DNA of 64,000 bases, taken from NCBI GenBank assembly GCA_017590115.1, contig JAGGNK010015447.1, positions 806,001-870,000 of the forward strand, read 5' to 3'. How positions within the stretch are numbered: position 1 is the first letter of the stretch; each line of letters starts with the position of its first letter. Source of the stretch: Montifringilla adamsi. Lineage: Eukaryota > Chordata > Aves > Passeriformes > Passeridae. This document shows, piece by piece, positions 26,318-39,200 of the stretch. Both the position numbers and the translations under genes were made by a program. Below the pieces are notes generated by a model. It was given only the letters and a program-made list of their open reading frames with translations. It searched no databases and was not told the DNA's origin.

Positions 26318-26722
26318 AGGTGATGAGGGTTCTGGAGCATCTTTGTGGGAGCTGGGCCTGATTAATTGGAGTCGTCAGAAAGGGGATCTCATTAATGCAT
26401 ATAAATATCTCAAAGCAGGTGTCAAGAGAATGGTGCCAGACTCTCTTCTGTGGTGCCCAGCGACAGGACAGGGAGCAATGGCCATAAACTAAAACAAGAA
26501 GCTTCACCACAACACAAGGAAGAATTTCCTATAAGGCTAAGGATGGCAGAGCACTGCAACGGGCTGCCCAGGGAGGTTGTGTGGATTCTCCCCCTCTGCA
26601 GACATTCCAAAGCCACCCGGAAACATTCCTGTGTCACCTGCTCTTGGTGACCCTTCCTTGGCAGGGGGGTTGGACTAGATGATCTCCAGAGAGCCCTTCC
26701 AATCCTAAGGATTCTGAAATAT
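26318..26722 (+). mobile_element. CR1 LINE 3' fragment next to the CD9 promoter
   Basis: Plus orientation. It carries the CR1 landmarks GAAGAATTTCCTATAAGGCT, GGGCTGCCCAGGGAGGTTGT, and GGGGGGTTGGACTAGATGAT followed by CTTCCAATCCTAAGGATTCTG. It ends about 400 bp before the CD9 start codon, directly against the CpG island, so part of the CD9 upstream region is transposon-derived. Confidence 0.85.
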
Positions 26723-26734
26723 ATGCAAGAGCAG

Positions 26735-27290
26735 GTCGGGTTGGAGTGGGGCCCAGGGAAGCGGTCACAACCCCAACCCTGCCGGAGCTCCAGGAGCGTT
26801 TGGACAACGCTCCAGGCACAGGGTGGGATTGCTGAAGCGGCGCCGTGCAGAGCCAGGAGCGGGACTCTGACGTTCCCCGTGCTTCCCCTCCATGCCGGGA
26901 CACTCCGAGACGCAAGGACGGCTCTGCCCGGCCCCGTGTGGCGCTGCTGGAGCGCTGGGAGCCCGCCCGGTCTGGGGCGGAGCGGGGCGGCCGCAGGTGC
27001 GGGGCGCGGCCGGGGGCGGCCCCAGAGGCGGGCGGGGGAGTCCCCGAGACACCCGGGCAGGGCCGCATTTAAGGAGCGGCGTCGGAGCCTGGGAGTCTGG
27101 TCGCCGTGTTTGCAGCCGCCACCATGCCCGTCAAAGGAGGCACCAAGTGTATCAAGTACCTGCTCTTCGGCTTCAACTTCATCTTCTGGGTGAGGCGTCC
27201 CGGGCTGTGTCCCCCGCGCCTCCCGGCGGGGAGCCCTCGGGACAGCGATGGAGGGGAGGGGAGGCGCCGGGAGCCGCGTTTTGTTTGCTT
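26735..27290 (+). promoter_or_regulatory. CD9: CpG-island promoter of CD9
   Basis: The segment is very GC- and CpG-rich and surrounds the first coding exon. GC boxes (Sp1-type GGGGCGG) lie at 26974-26980 and 26984-26990, with another G-rich GGGGGCGGC at 27012-27020. A weak ATTTAA near 27067 is the only TATA-like element. The start site is probably between about 27060 and 27110. This fits the broadly expressed, CpG-island type of promoter. Confidence 0.8.
27124..27189 (+). CDS. CD9: CD9 exon 1
   Basis: Encodes [20 protein letters not shown] plus FW, the cytoplasmic N terminus with Cys9 and the start of membrane segment 1, nearly identical to mammals. Phase 0; donor GTGAGG. Confidence 0.98.
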
Positions 27291-30200
27291 TTCTGATGCG
27301 TGGTTTTGGCTGTTTTCTCCACTTGCCCCCCCCCCCCCCCCCCCCCCCCCGAAAGGAGAGGGGCGTGGGCCCGGGTGCTCACCGCTTTATTTTTCACGTT
27401 TTTGGGGGGTTTTATCGTAAGGCGGGTTGAGGGTGCTGCCAGGCAGGGAGGGGGTGCTGGGTTTGTAGCTAGCCCGCCTCCACTGAGCATCCCCCAGCAC
27501 TTCACACAATCCTCGCCCTAAAACTGTGTGCAGGTCGGGCTCCCTGCTGGTTTTCCCGGTGCCGGGTATGTGCTCGTGGTGAGCCGGTTCCTCGCAAGCC
27601 CGCGGTTGTCGTGTGTGTGAACTCCTCGTGTTGGTGGGAGCTGTGGCTTCCCTTCGGGTTTAATCTCTCGGAGCAGACCGGCACCCCTTGAGATCACGTC
27701 TCCGATGTGCTTCCTGGCCCCACTACGCCTTGTTGGCCAGGCAGCGTGAGAAAGCATGGCTGAGCCGAGTGGTTGGGTCTGTCTTGGGGCCTGGGCACCT
27801 GGATTTAGCGCTGGCTCCTACATGGAAAAGTAATACGGGAGCTGCTTGTGTGCCTGATGGATAGGAGCAACGTGTGTATGGTTCGGAAAGCTGGATTTTT
27901 CTCTGGGCTGTTTGCCACGGTGGCGAAGTGCGTGTGTGGCTGTGATGTGGAGGAGTGAAGTCGGAGCTGCGGGAAGAAGCCGCGTCTGGAGTCAGTCGCA
28001 GCACTGCCCGTGGGACGAGTGGAAGTTGCCGTGTTAATAGGTGAAGTGCTCGGGATGTCTCGATGTCGAAATGGGTTGCAGCAGAGTTGAGAATACACAG
28101 CTGGGCTGCAGTTGAGGGACGTTGTGCAGAACTTGACCCAGGACAGCATACATTGCCACCCGGGACTCGCTGGATCGTGAACAGGGCTGTCGCATTTGCA
28201 GGATTAGAGCTGATCAGAAAGAAGAGCCTGATAAAGCACTGCCTGAAACTTATAGTCAGTGAGGTTCTGAACTTCTTGTTAAAAGAGACTGGAGTACTCG
28301 TGCTTTGCCTTGTGCTTGTTTTGTTAGTTTATTTCAAAGCTGCAGACTTTCTGCAGAGTATTTTATGGGACAGAAATTGTTGTGGCAACGGCATTGCCTC
28401 AAAGAAGCTCTTAACCTGAGCTTCACCACCTTGTTGTCTGGGGGTAGGCTGAGAATCGGGAGAGGGGTCTTGTTTAGCTCGGGATGTACCTGTTGCTTGG
28501 GAGTGTCATGGTAATAAAGTGCTGAGGCTTTACTCCTACCTTTAGGGGTGCTCGTGAATACAGAATTGTACTGGTGACAGAGTGGATGGAAGAAGAGTGG
28601 TGCTGCTCCCCAGAGGAGCTGAGAGATGTGGCTTTTCAAGTTGGCTTCTTGAGGCTGGCAGTATGCAGCTAGGATGTGGGAAAGAGGAAGAAAAAAGAAT
28701 TAAAGGGAGATAAATAAATACATCTTGGAGATCCCAGTAAGTGTCTGGAGGCCCCAAGAGGTAGTAAAATGCAAGCAGTTTGGCTCAGCCAGAGATAAGT
28801 GTGTGTGTGACCAGCTGGAGTGATCTTTGGCTCATGGGGACCACCACATCATTGTGGCCTGCTGAAAATAGTTGGAGGGGCGTTTAGGGGGTACAGTGTT
28901 AGCAAACCTTGTGTCCTCTATGGGGAAATAAAGTAGCTGTAATATCTTGGGTTATTCCACCCTGAACAGCATAAAAAGAAAGGTGTTCTGGGTCTGCCAG
29001 CATTAAAAGGCAAGAACCACCCTAATAAGAAAAAAGGCTTTAATGTTTTTTTTATGGCTTTACAGATGTGAAAAGTCTGTGAAGTAATGGAAGTATGTTG
29101 ACAAAACTTGTTGTGCCCAGATGCAATTCTGTACCTGCTTTGTTTTGAAATAAGTTGACTCAAAAGGATAGGTCAGGAACTTCAGTGGTCTGCAGCAAAC
29201 CTGCAGATGGCTGTGGTTGCCACGTTAGGTGGAATGTATTTGCTTCCAACGGAGGCTTGAACAAGGGTAAGAGGAAGCAAAAAGGCTCAAACAGCTTGGT
29301 AAAGGAAGTTATTGAAATAAAAAAAGAAACTCTCAAAGTTGAAGCTATATCCAAAGGAAGGAGATAAAGGTTCATAAATGCTGGTGAGCCTAATAAAATA
29401 ACAATAACGTTAGCCAAAGGAAAGCTTTAGGAGTAATTTGCAAAAGCAAACCCAAGTAACATACCCCTCTTCAGACACATGATGGAAAGGGGGTTTCTCA
29501 GGGAGTCCTTCCAGGCAGTAATAGCTCCAGGTATAAAAGTTTAGTGAGCCATGTTTGGCAGGACTTTGTTAAAATCTTCCCCAGTAAAATAGAGTTCTAT
29601 GCCATAACCTGTCTTTGACTCGGAATTCTGCACAGGCTTGAGCTGACCTCTTGATGCAAGGGAGGTGAAACAGGAGGAGCAGCAAATGTTTGATTAACAA
29701 TTCTCCAAGGTCACAAAACACTTCAGAACTCTTAAGTGAGTTGCGATTAGGTAACTCCCCCTGCTCACCATCCCTTTTCCGTGCTGGAGGGCTGGAATGC
29801 AGCAAATTGGAGGCTGGGTTTTTGCTTTATGGTTGTCTGGGATGCCCAGAGAGTAGCACATGTGGAGTATCTGAAAAGAGCCTAGGAGAAGATTTTTTTA
29901 AAAGCTGGTGTACATGTACAGGAGGGACATTGGCTACTGCAAGGGGAAGTGAGACTTCATGAAGCTGCTGCCGTGGAGCCTTTAAAAGCCTGAATGTTGG
30001 AGAAGGCAAGAACTGAGTGATGTTGGTTCACTTCTTCAATGTCTCCTGGAAATCTCAGGCCTCTCGTGAAAACCAGGTAGTCCTGGAGTAAGATCCTGGC
30101 AAGAATGAGATGGCTGTTGGAGTGGAGGCAGGCCTGTGGTGAGGTGCAGCTCTGCTATTGAAGAGAGAAGCAGTGGTGCTGGTACAAACTCTGTGGTGGT

Positions 30201-33200
30201 CAGTATAGCCCCACCTGATCTGGAGGAGCACAGGGGTGCTGGCTGGCACCCATTGTCCAGGGTGATGAAGGTGATGGCTGCCTGCTGACACAGCAGGGTG
30301 AGATTCTCACCAAAGGCAGGCATCAGGTAATTCCCATGGGAAGCACCAGCAGGAAGCTGCCTGAAGATAGGAACTAAATGATTCAGGGGCAGCTGCTGCC
30401 ATGGAGCAGTGAAGCCTTAGGAGAAAATAATATATGATGGCTTTACAAAAGCACCAGGTGAGTGCTTAGTGTCAACAGAGCAAAACCAGCCTCAGAAATT
30501 GACTGAGAGAAGATGGAATATGGTGTGTAAAGCTCCCAAAATCCATGGCATGCTGGTGTCCCGCAGAGCTGCAGGCTGCTCTGGTCATCTGCCTGTCTTG
30601 AGAGGATCACAGTGAAACTTGGTAATCTTTGGGAAAGAAAGAGGAGGGTTTCTGTTATCAGCAAGTCTGTCTTCAGCATGGAAATGTGCTAGAGATCCTT
30701 AGAATCAAGATTGTCCAGGCAGTTGGTAGGGCCTGACTGTGTTGAAAGAGGCAGTGAGCAAGAGCTATGGGATATTAAGCCAGGAAAGAGGACAATTTCA
30801 GAAGAAAAGTATCACTGTGAGGACAGTGGTGATACTTTCTCCTCAGCAGATGCTGAGGAATAGGTTGGTGAAGGGATACCTGGCTAATCACAGATTGAAT
30901 TAGGTTGGAAAAGACCTTTAAGATCGTCTAGTCCAACCTGCTAACATGGAGTTCAGCAGCCTTTTGTTAATTTTTCTTCTCTCAAGGTGCTGTGTCTTGG
31001 CACAATCTTGAAGCACTCAACATGTAGCCCAGGAGGTTGGTCCTGGGAAACACTACCTTCTGTTCTGTTCTTTTAACCCTTCCTGAGGATCTTGTGCTTG
31101 ATTGATCTGATCGCCTTTCTCCAGCTGGGAAGGCTGGGCACTAACGCCGTATTCTCTGAAACTTTTGTGGCTTCAGAGTTTAGCTTAAATTGTGCTTGTG
31201 GCCTAAATGAAAGGAAGGGGACATCTTTGGATGTGTGCACCAAGTCCAGTTAAGCATGGATCTGTAAGTTTTGGGGTTCAGTCCCCTCTCTGAGGTGTAG
31301 AAATTAGAGATGGCTGTGTTTTCTCTTGGGATGGAGTGTTGCAGCAGGCACGAGGCTCCTTGCTGCTGTTGTGCTGTCCTTGCTGGGGCTGGTGATCTCC
31401 TACCCAGGTTTGCTAACAGCTCTGCTGTCTTGGCATGGCCAGTGCTGGCCCTGGCATCCCTGACAGTCTGCTTTCTAATAATACAAATTTGGGGGCTGTT
31501 TTGGGGTGTGGGAGGGAGGTGTCAAGCCTGATACAGAACTAAATTCTTTTTTCCCACCAGGCTGGCTTGAGCTTGGCAAGAAGTCAGTGGAAACAGCACA
31601 TTTTGTTCCTTAAACCTGAGCAGTGGAGTGGTCTTAGCAAAGTTGCCTTGGACCAACCTTAGTGTGAGCAATGCTGGATTGCCTTGAGTTGTGTAATGAG
31701 TGACTGCCTTTAGCTGTGCTGCCTTAACTCCCTGGGTTTGCTCAGGCTTGTTGGTTCTGGTGACGAAGTCTTTTCCTAGGAAAACTATGGGCTTCTGAGC
31801 AACTTGGATCACACCAGGCAAGTGCCTGCCTGTTCTCCCACTGGGTTCCTGCTGCTGAACAAAAGCAAGGCCTTGCATTGGTAAACTTCAGTGCCAGGTT
31901 TTCCCCTTGTGGATTTGTGGAGTATGAAGAGATCTGCTGCTGATATTTATGGTTTAATCTATTTTAGGCAAGCAAGTGCTGTGGCACAGAGGCAGAGTTC
32001 ATGTTGAAGTTTGGAGCAGTCATTTTCTTGCTCCTTTCCACTATTGGGCAGCTCTGTTGTCCTGACTTCCCACTCTCCAGAGCTCTGCGTGTTTTATGGA
32101 TAAAATGCATTTGTGTGTTGTAGTGCCTGCTAAAGTAAGATCAGCAGAATTAGGCCTGAAGAGCCCTTTCCCTTCTGTAGCTTGAAGATAACTTGACTTT
32201 GTTTTGAACCATAATCTCAGCTGCTTTTGTGCACCAAGAACATCAATTCAGAGGGCTTTTTCTCCTCCAGCAGAGGACTTGCAGGATGGGCAGGGAAATA
32301 TGCATGTGTCAGTTAGTATGTATATATGCAGGTGCATATGAAGAACCCACAAATTAGTTGCTTTTGCTTTCTATAATGAACTGATGCAGTTGCTGGCTAC
32401 AGTGTGATAATCTAATGCTGCATCAGCTCAGTGTATATTGACTCCGGTAAGTTCTGTGGAGTCAGGAATTGAGTTTGGAGTATGTTGCCTTGAGAAATCT
32501 GATGTGAAGCTACTTAGAGTTCCAGCAGTCCTGGATCCTATTTGCAATTCTAATTGCAAATATAGCAGACTGGTTTCTGAATAGGAACTTGTATGAAATG
32601 GGCACTAGTCTTGGCAGTGGTTCAGGAATTTTGTAATGCTGCTCCTACTGTACTGGAGCACCATTTTATTACAAAAAGTGCTGTGGCATTAACATAGGCC
32701 ACAACATTCTTGAAACTAGCTAAGCAGAAAAAAAATTCTTCCTTTCCAATCCACTATTTTCCAAACTAATTTGAAAATAGCTGCAGTTTCTTATATAACT
32801 GCAAGCCCCCATAGCACAAGTGTTAGGGGAGCTGTTTCAAAACTCTGAAAACCTGTGCTGTTGTGGATAACACTAATTCTGTAATTGAGGGTTTAGAGTG
32901 ATGTTGAGCTTCACTTGTAGTTACTGTTTATGGGATTTTATTTATGGAGTACCAGCCAGTAAAAGGACAGAAACAGTTCATTACTACTCATAATGTTCTC
33001 AATTTCTTTGCCTGTGCTTTGCAACGTTATAGATCTGATCCTGGCTTTCTTAGTTCAGTCTAAAACAGTGAGAAGTAAATTCTTATAGAGTCAGATTTTT
33101 AGCTAAAAGTTCAAGTGTTTATGAAGTGAAGATGATGACTTTTTGATGCCTTCTTGTCACATCCTGGTGTAAACCTATATATGGAACAGTAGTGTTGAGC

Positions 33201-36200
33201 CTGACATACCTTCTTACTTGAAGGAAAAAAAAGTGTTGTGTTAGATACCATACTTAGCTGACAACACTGAAAGTAGTATTTATGACTGACTTCTTTATTT
33301 TCACATAATGACTTAACCTTTTGCTGGAGGTAATGGCATGAACTTGGTAGAAGTTGTATGTAAACTTGGCCTAAAGGTGTCAAAATGGCAAGACCCACTT
33401 TATTCTGGGGTGGTTTTTTTTCTGTTTTTTTTTTTTTTCCTGGGTTTGGTGGGGTTTTTTTTTTTCGGGGTTTTTTTTTTTTCGGGGTTTTTTTTTCTGT
33501 TTTGTTTTTTTTTTCTGGTTTTTTTTCTGGTTTCTGGTTGTTTGGGTTTTTTTCTTGGTGCAAGGGCGTTTTTTTACAGGCTTTGAACCACTTATCAGGC
33601 ATTCTTGAACTGTCTGATTTCTTCCCTATCCCTGCCTCCACCCTGTGGAAATGGAAAAGGGCTAGGGGAGGGTGTCTCCTTCCCAAAGCTTTGTTTGCCA
33701 GGACAGACAAAGGACTGTCTGAGGGCTTGGTAAGTGCTTGGACCTTGAGCTCCTTGAGAAGTGATTCTGCCTGTGGAAAGACAGGATGCTGTAAGATGTC
33801 CGAGGCAAGTGGGGTGCTTGTCCCTTGTCAAGGTGATTGTCTCTTAACAAGGGAACAAGGTCAGAAGGGACTGAACAAAATGATCCTTGCAAAATAGTGG
33901 TTAAATCCAAAATAAACTTCCCAGCTTTCCAAAATAGTGTCACACATTGTGCTGCTATGGGATGCGTTAACACAATTGCTGTTCTGGGTTTTTCTTTTTG
34001 TTTAAACCTCAAGGTTTTAATACGTGTTTACGGCATTATCATTAAATCTAAGGGTTTCCTGTGCAAGCCTTCTGCTGGGGGAGCCGTATCTGCAAAACCT
34101 CGGGTGTCGGAGCGAGGCAGAAATCCTGTGGGAATTTTGGTAGTGTTCAATGCTGAGGCACACTCCGAACTTATAGGCAGGTTAGCCAGGGACGGTGAGG
34201 GGAGGAAGGCAGAGTGTTCTGTGTGGCGCCTGCCTCCAGGATACACAGGTTTTCTCGTCTCAAGTGTATCCTGACTGGTTCAGGTCCTTTGTCGGTTATA
34301 TCTTCTGACATGGAAGGCTGGGACACACTCTTAGATGTACCCAGAGGCCAAGCAAGGGGGACGCACCAGAGCCGTGGGATGGGTGAGACGAGGGAAGTCC
34401 TGCACAGGAGGCTCACGAGGGAACGTGCAGGGCTATGTAAGAAAGGAAGATAGACCAAAAAAGCTGTTTTTCCTGTTGCAACAGGCAGAAATCTGCATGC
34501 GGGAGTGAGCTTTAGGGGCCAAGGGGGTGTGGTTGCCTGTAATGAAAAAAAAACAACCTGAGGAGCCTCCACAGGGCTAGGAGAGGAGTGGCCAGGTAGT
34601 TTTATCATTGTTGCAGCCGTGCAGCTCGAAGCAGAGCAGGAATGAGCTGGGAGTAGTGGTTGGGGAAAACAAGGAAGCCTGGTCTGCTGGAGTGGGAAGC
34701 CAGTAGTGTAATTGTGCCAGGACATGCCCTTGCTGGAAAATCACTGCCACAAACTTCTCCAAAACAGCGAGTAAGCAGTATCCCTTTAACTTCACTTTTT
34801 GTCCAGAGTGGAAAAAACCCCCAAACCTGAGCTCTTCTGTACAGCTCTTCTGTACTTGCCACTACAGAAACATAACTACTTACCTGTCTGATAAGCACAC
34901 AAACCCATTCTCCTCTTTGTGTGTGTGAAGCCAGACAAAATGGACTACTTTCAGGAATACAGTGTTGTTGTTTTCCTGCTAAATTTCTCTTTCAGCGCAG
35001 GATAGAGCTACTTAGAAACTTATTGCTCATCTCCTGTGATAAAATAGGTCTGTTAGGTGGGGAAGCCCCTTGGATTACCAAACAAAAACCCAACAATTAG
35101 GTTATCTGGTTATTTGCTTCCATGCAGCCGATGCTGGGGGCCTTGCACCCCTTTCCCAGGAAGGAAAAACACAGCTCCCAAACCATCCCAGCACAGATCC
35201 CATCTTGCTGGCATAGAGTGAGTGAGCGGGGAGGTGACAGTGCCTCAGCCTCTAGTGTGCCACACTGGCCACAGGTGCTGGCAAGTGCCCATGGGGCTGT
35301 GCTTTTCTCTTCCTCAGAGGCTGGTGTTGCTGTGTCCTCGTTTCTCTCTTGTTTTGATGGAAACTTGAAGCTTCAAGTTTCTTGTCCTCTGCTTTTAAAA
35401 CTGCCTTTTTTAGTTCAGTGGTCAGTCTGGGTAGGAAGAGCACAAACTGAGAACATAAGTCTGCTTTCCTTAAGAAACGGAGACAGAAAGTCTCTTATTC
35501 TTGCATGAAAGAGCTGCATTTTATTTCTCATCCACCATGCAGAGAATTATCACTCTGTTTAATTCTACCACTTTTTTTAGTGCTGTGCAGCAGTTCACTG
35601 GCATGAAGTATTATCACTTTTCTGTGCTCCTGTAAGTCTCTTGTCTCCCTGGCACCTTCTTAATCTTTCCCACAGAGTGACTGCTTTTCCAAGGAGAAAA
35701 CCTGCCACGTACCTCTGTGTGGTGGTGGGGAAGAGTTAAATTTGTGTTTTGAAAGGAGCTACATTAGGTATGTCTCTCTGCCCAATGTGAACAGACCAGT
35801 TTGTTTCTGGAGGGTATTAACTGAGCCTTCTCCTTTGCTTGGATTTTAAAGATTATGTGCATGGTTACAGTATGGCTTAAGAGTTTCTTTAGTTTTACAG
35901 TCCGTTTCTGTGCCCTGCTCCAATTGCAGAGCTCTCTACTCAAGCACTGGAACTTGTCAAGCTGTAAATAAATTTGGTAGGTGAGACGAGCTGGGTGTTC
36001 AGGCTTGTGGCTTCACAATTTGTGAGTTCCTGGCAAAACCAGCAGAGGCTCTAGGCTTCTTCTAATGATGGGGATCTGAATCAGCTGTAAAAGCTGACGA
36101 CTGCTGGACGACCAGGAAAGGGAGCCTCAAGCAGAGTGTTATTAAATACTGGGTGACTTAACAGCAGTCTCAAAGCAGAGTTTTTTCCATCACTAAGCCT

Positions 36201-39200
36201 TTTTGATGTTTGAACAGAGGCACTGAGGTGAGATGAGGTGGCAAAGACTTTTTGAAGTGATGCTGCAGCCAGGAGAGCAGGTAGAGCAGCAACCCATCTC
36301 TCTGTCAGCTCCTCTTTGCGCCTCTCCCTCCCCTCGGGGTGCAGCTGTGGCACAAGAAATTGAAATAATGATGCTGTTGTGGCATTCTGTGTCGTACCAA
36401 GGTGCTCCAGCATAACTTAATCATATTGTCAGGGTAGCCCTAGCAAGGCAAGCAGGAGGCGTGTGCGGGTGTGCCTTGAGAGTAAGCGCCAGAAACACCA
36501 ACAAGGCCTTTTGCTTAGGTCTGGAATCCTCCAGGTGGGTTTGGCTCTTTGGGTTGTGTGTCACTTGATCTGTTTTCCCAGCTACAGCCCTGCAGCTCCT
36601 CTTGGAGGCAGACCTGGCACTCCAGTTCCTGCCGTGCTAGAAAAGCTGGTTTAGGAAAGCTGGGGCTGTCTCTGAGCAGGAACTCTTCCACAGCAGGGAG
36701 AAGGGGCTCACGGGCTCCCACCTCTCAGGTAGGCTTGGTGTGGAAGGGATGTGGCATCCTTGGGTGCTCACCAAGGGAACGCCGCCCATATTCCCACTAA
36801 AAATTGCCATTATTAAGCAGTTTCCAGTTTCTTAGAGGTAAATCAGGAATGCTTTTTCTTTCTGCAAGGACCTTCTTATCAGAGATCAGGCCTTGTTGGG
36901 ATTTTATTTTTGCTTTTCATGTGTGCTTTGCCTGGCCAGAGCACCAGACTTCATAAGCTTATTGCTCAATCTTAAGTTTAAATTTTTAATGTCTGCTGCA
37001 GTGTTTGAGATTTCTGTCCGCATCTCACTTTTGTAGAGCTTTTTTTAATAGTTAAATGGTCTTCAAAGGAAGAGCTGAGAAGCACACTCCAGCTTTATAC
37101 TTTGTCCTGGTTTCTTCTTTTTTTTTACATGCAATAAAACCCCTGTTTTTTTTTTTTTCTTTTTAAAGGAGGATTCAGTCTCTTCAAAGCAAACTCTTGC
37201 CATTGGCCTTACCAGAGTGCAGTTCCCTCTTTCTTGCAACACTTCCTGTGGCTTTCACCAGATGTTTCATCCATAGGCTAATTTATACACAAAGTGACTT
37301 GCTGCAAACACAGGCACCAATGTTAAGAGGACCCTGGAAGTATGCAGGCAGAGATGATAATGAAATAAAAGTAAATATTACCTAAAACTTGATTGTATTG
37401 CTCCAGATCAGCAACGTTCTACCGCTGCAGCTGGTATTTTCTTATTCCTGTCAGTGTGGTCACTTAATGGGTTGGTTTTATCTTGTTTGGCAAGAACAGC
37501 AGTCTGCTTGAACTCCCTTCCATGGTACACTGAACTCTCAGCAGTCTGCTTAATACACTAAAACTTCCAGCTGGCCTTACTAGGCACTTTTCCTTGTGAT
37601 ACACTTGCTCTTCAGTATGAAGCTTTAAGGTCAGTAAGCCATGCAGTGTCTGCATCCACCCAGAATAAAACAATGTATGTAAGGATCAGTGGCAATACTG
37701 ACACTTGGCTAAACCATGGATATTTTCAGAAAGGAACAAGAATGGCATTGTTCTCCTGTGGGATTGGAGTTTATATTCTGTAAATAGCTCTGTCAACAAG
37801 GTGCCTCATGTCTGGGACTTTGTTCATGTGTTGATATCCCCATCCTTTTATGCTTGTCCTTTGTCACCAGCTCTTTAAATAAAAGCTGTGTCCTTTGTTT
37901 GCTTCTGATTTTGTTATTAATGCAAAGCTGGGTGGATTAGTTGGTATCCTTTAACAAGCCTTCCTTTTTCTTACAGCTTGCAGGGACAGCAGTGCTTGCA
38001 GTTGGACTATGGCTTCACTTTGATTCACAGACCAAAAGCGTCTTTGAACTGGAACCTGACACAAAGTTTTACACAGGTAAGCTGGGGGATCACGCAGGAG
38101 ATAGGTCACACTCTTGTGCTATGATTTCCAGGCTGCTCAGAAACCTTGGCCTTTCTTAAAGGATAAAAAGGCAAAACAGCCCTAAACAGCCAAAAAGCAG
38201 CTTCCCCTGGCTGGTGTTGGGGGCAGCTTCCCCTGTGAGCTCTTGTGCAGACAGCAGTGCTGCCATGTGAGTGGTTTCTTGGCTCTTCAGCCTTTTTCCC
38301 ACAGTAGTTTGTCTCTGTTGCTGTCAGTAAACATTTTGTAATCCCAGGGGCTCCTGGAAGACACAGAGGATGTTTCTTCCTGATGCTTATCACCATATGC
38401 GTCAGCAAAGTTTCACGCTAAACTAATTGAGTAATTAATATTTTTTCTCCAGAGTGACCAACCTGAATTTACCCAAAACACAACTCTGTTGCCTCATCTC
38501 TCAGAAGGAGCATGTGCACTGTTGTCTAACTCTTAAAGCCCCATGTCTCCTAATTCATCCTGAGCTGAATGGGAAGAATGCACAAATACCTTGGTATATA
38601 TGAGAATTATTCCAGCCAGCATGGATCAATGTAGCTTTAGCTATATCATGTGGAAGGTGTTTGTAAGGTCATTAATTAGGGGACACACACATTTTTAGTT
38701 TGTTAATGTCACAGGAATTCCTAAATTAACTGGATTTTATCTGAACTTTGATTTTGATCTCTACAGTCACTTTTAAGGTTGGGCAGGGGAACACACATAA
38801 TTTGGTTATTGTCACCTGTAGGTGCTCAGACCCTTGGAGCACCTCTGCTATGAGGAAATGCTGAGGGAATTGGGATTGGTCAGCCTGGGGAACAGAAGAT
38901 TGGGGGTGACTGAATGGTGGCCTTCCAGTACCTGAAGGGAGCCCACAGGAAAGATGGAAAGAGACTCTTGATAAGAGCCCGGAGTGACAGGACAAGGGGG
39001 AATGGCTTCACACTGGTTTAGATTGGATATCAGGAAGGAATTCTTCCCTGTGGGGGTGCTGAGGCCCTGGCCCAGGTTTCTCAGAGCAGCTGTGGCTGCC
39101 CCATCCCTGGAAGTGCCCAAGGCCAAGCTGGATGGGGCTCTGAGCAACCTGGGATAGTAGAAGGGGTCCCTGCCCATGGCAGGGGAATGGAATTAGGCAG

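Larger units (their letters stand above)
27190..37976 (+). other. CD9: CD9 intron 1
   Basis: This 10.8-kb GT-AG intron runs from GTGAGG to TTCTTACAG. It holds a 25-C run (27326-27350), a CR1 fragment, paired hairpins (30806-30859), a 22-bp palindrome (32540-32561) and a T-rich tract (33413-33560). An antisense open frame of 184 codons at 34171-34725 has no recognisable protein. The first kilobase is still CpG-rich and may hold promoter-proximal control. Confidence 0.85.

Noticed and set aside
26634..27505. Several overlapping frames of 95-156 codons in the CD9 CpG island
   Set aside because: High GC suppresses stop codons; these frames are shadows around exon 1.
30806..30859. MicroRNA precursor
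   Set aside because: Each stem is only 9-10 bp, too short for Drosha/Dicer processing.
33111..33710. 199-codon minus-strand frame
   Set aside because: Its middle is poly-Lys/Pro from the T-rich simple sequence and its ends are random; it lies antisense in CD9 intron 1.
34171..34725. 184-codon minus-strand frame in CD9 intron 1
   Set aside because: Long, but the composition is Ser/Pro/Leu-rich as expected from antisense GC-richer DNA, and no family is recognised. Expression or conservation would be needed.
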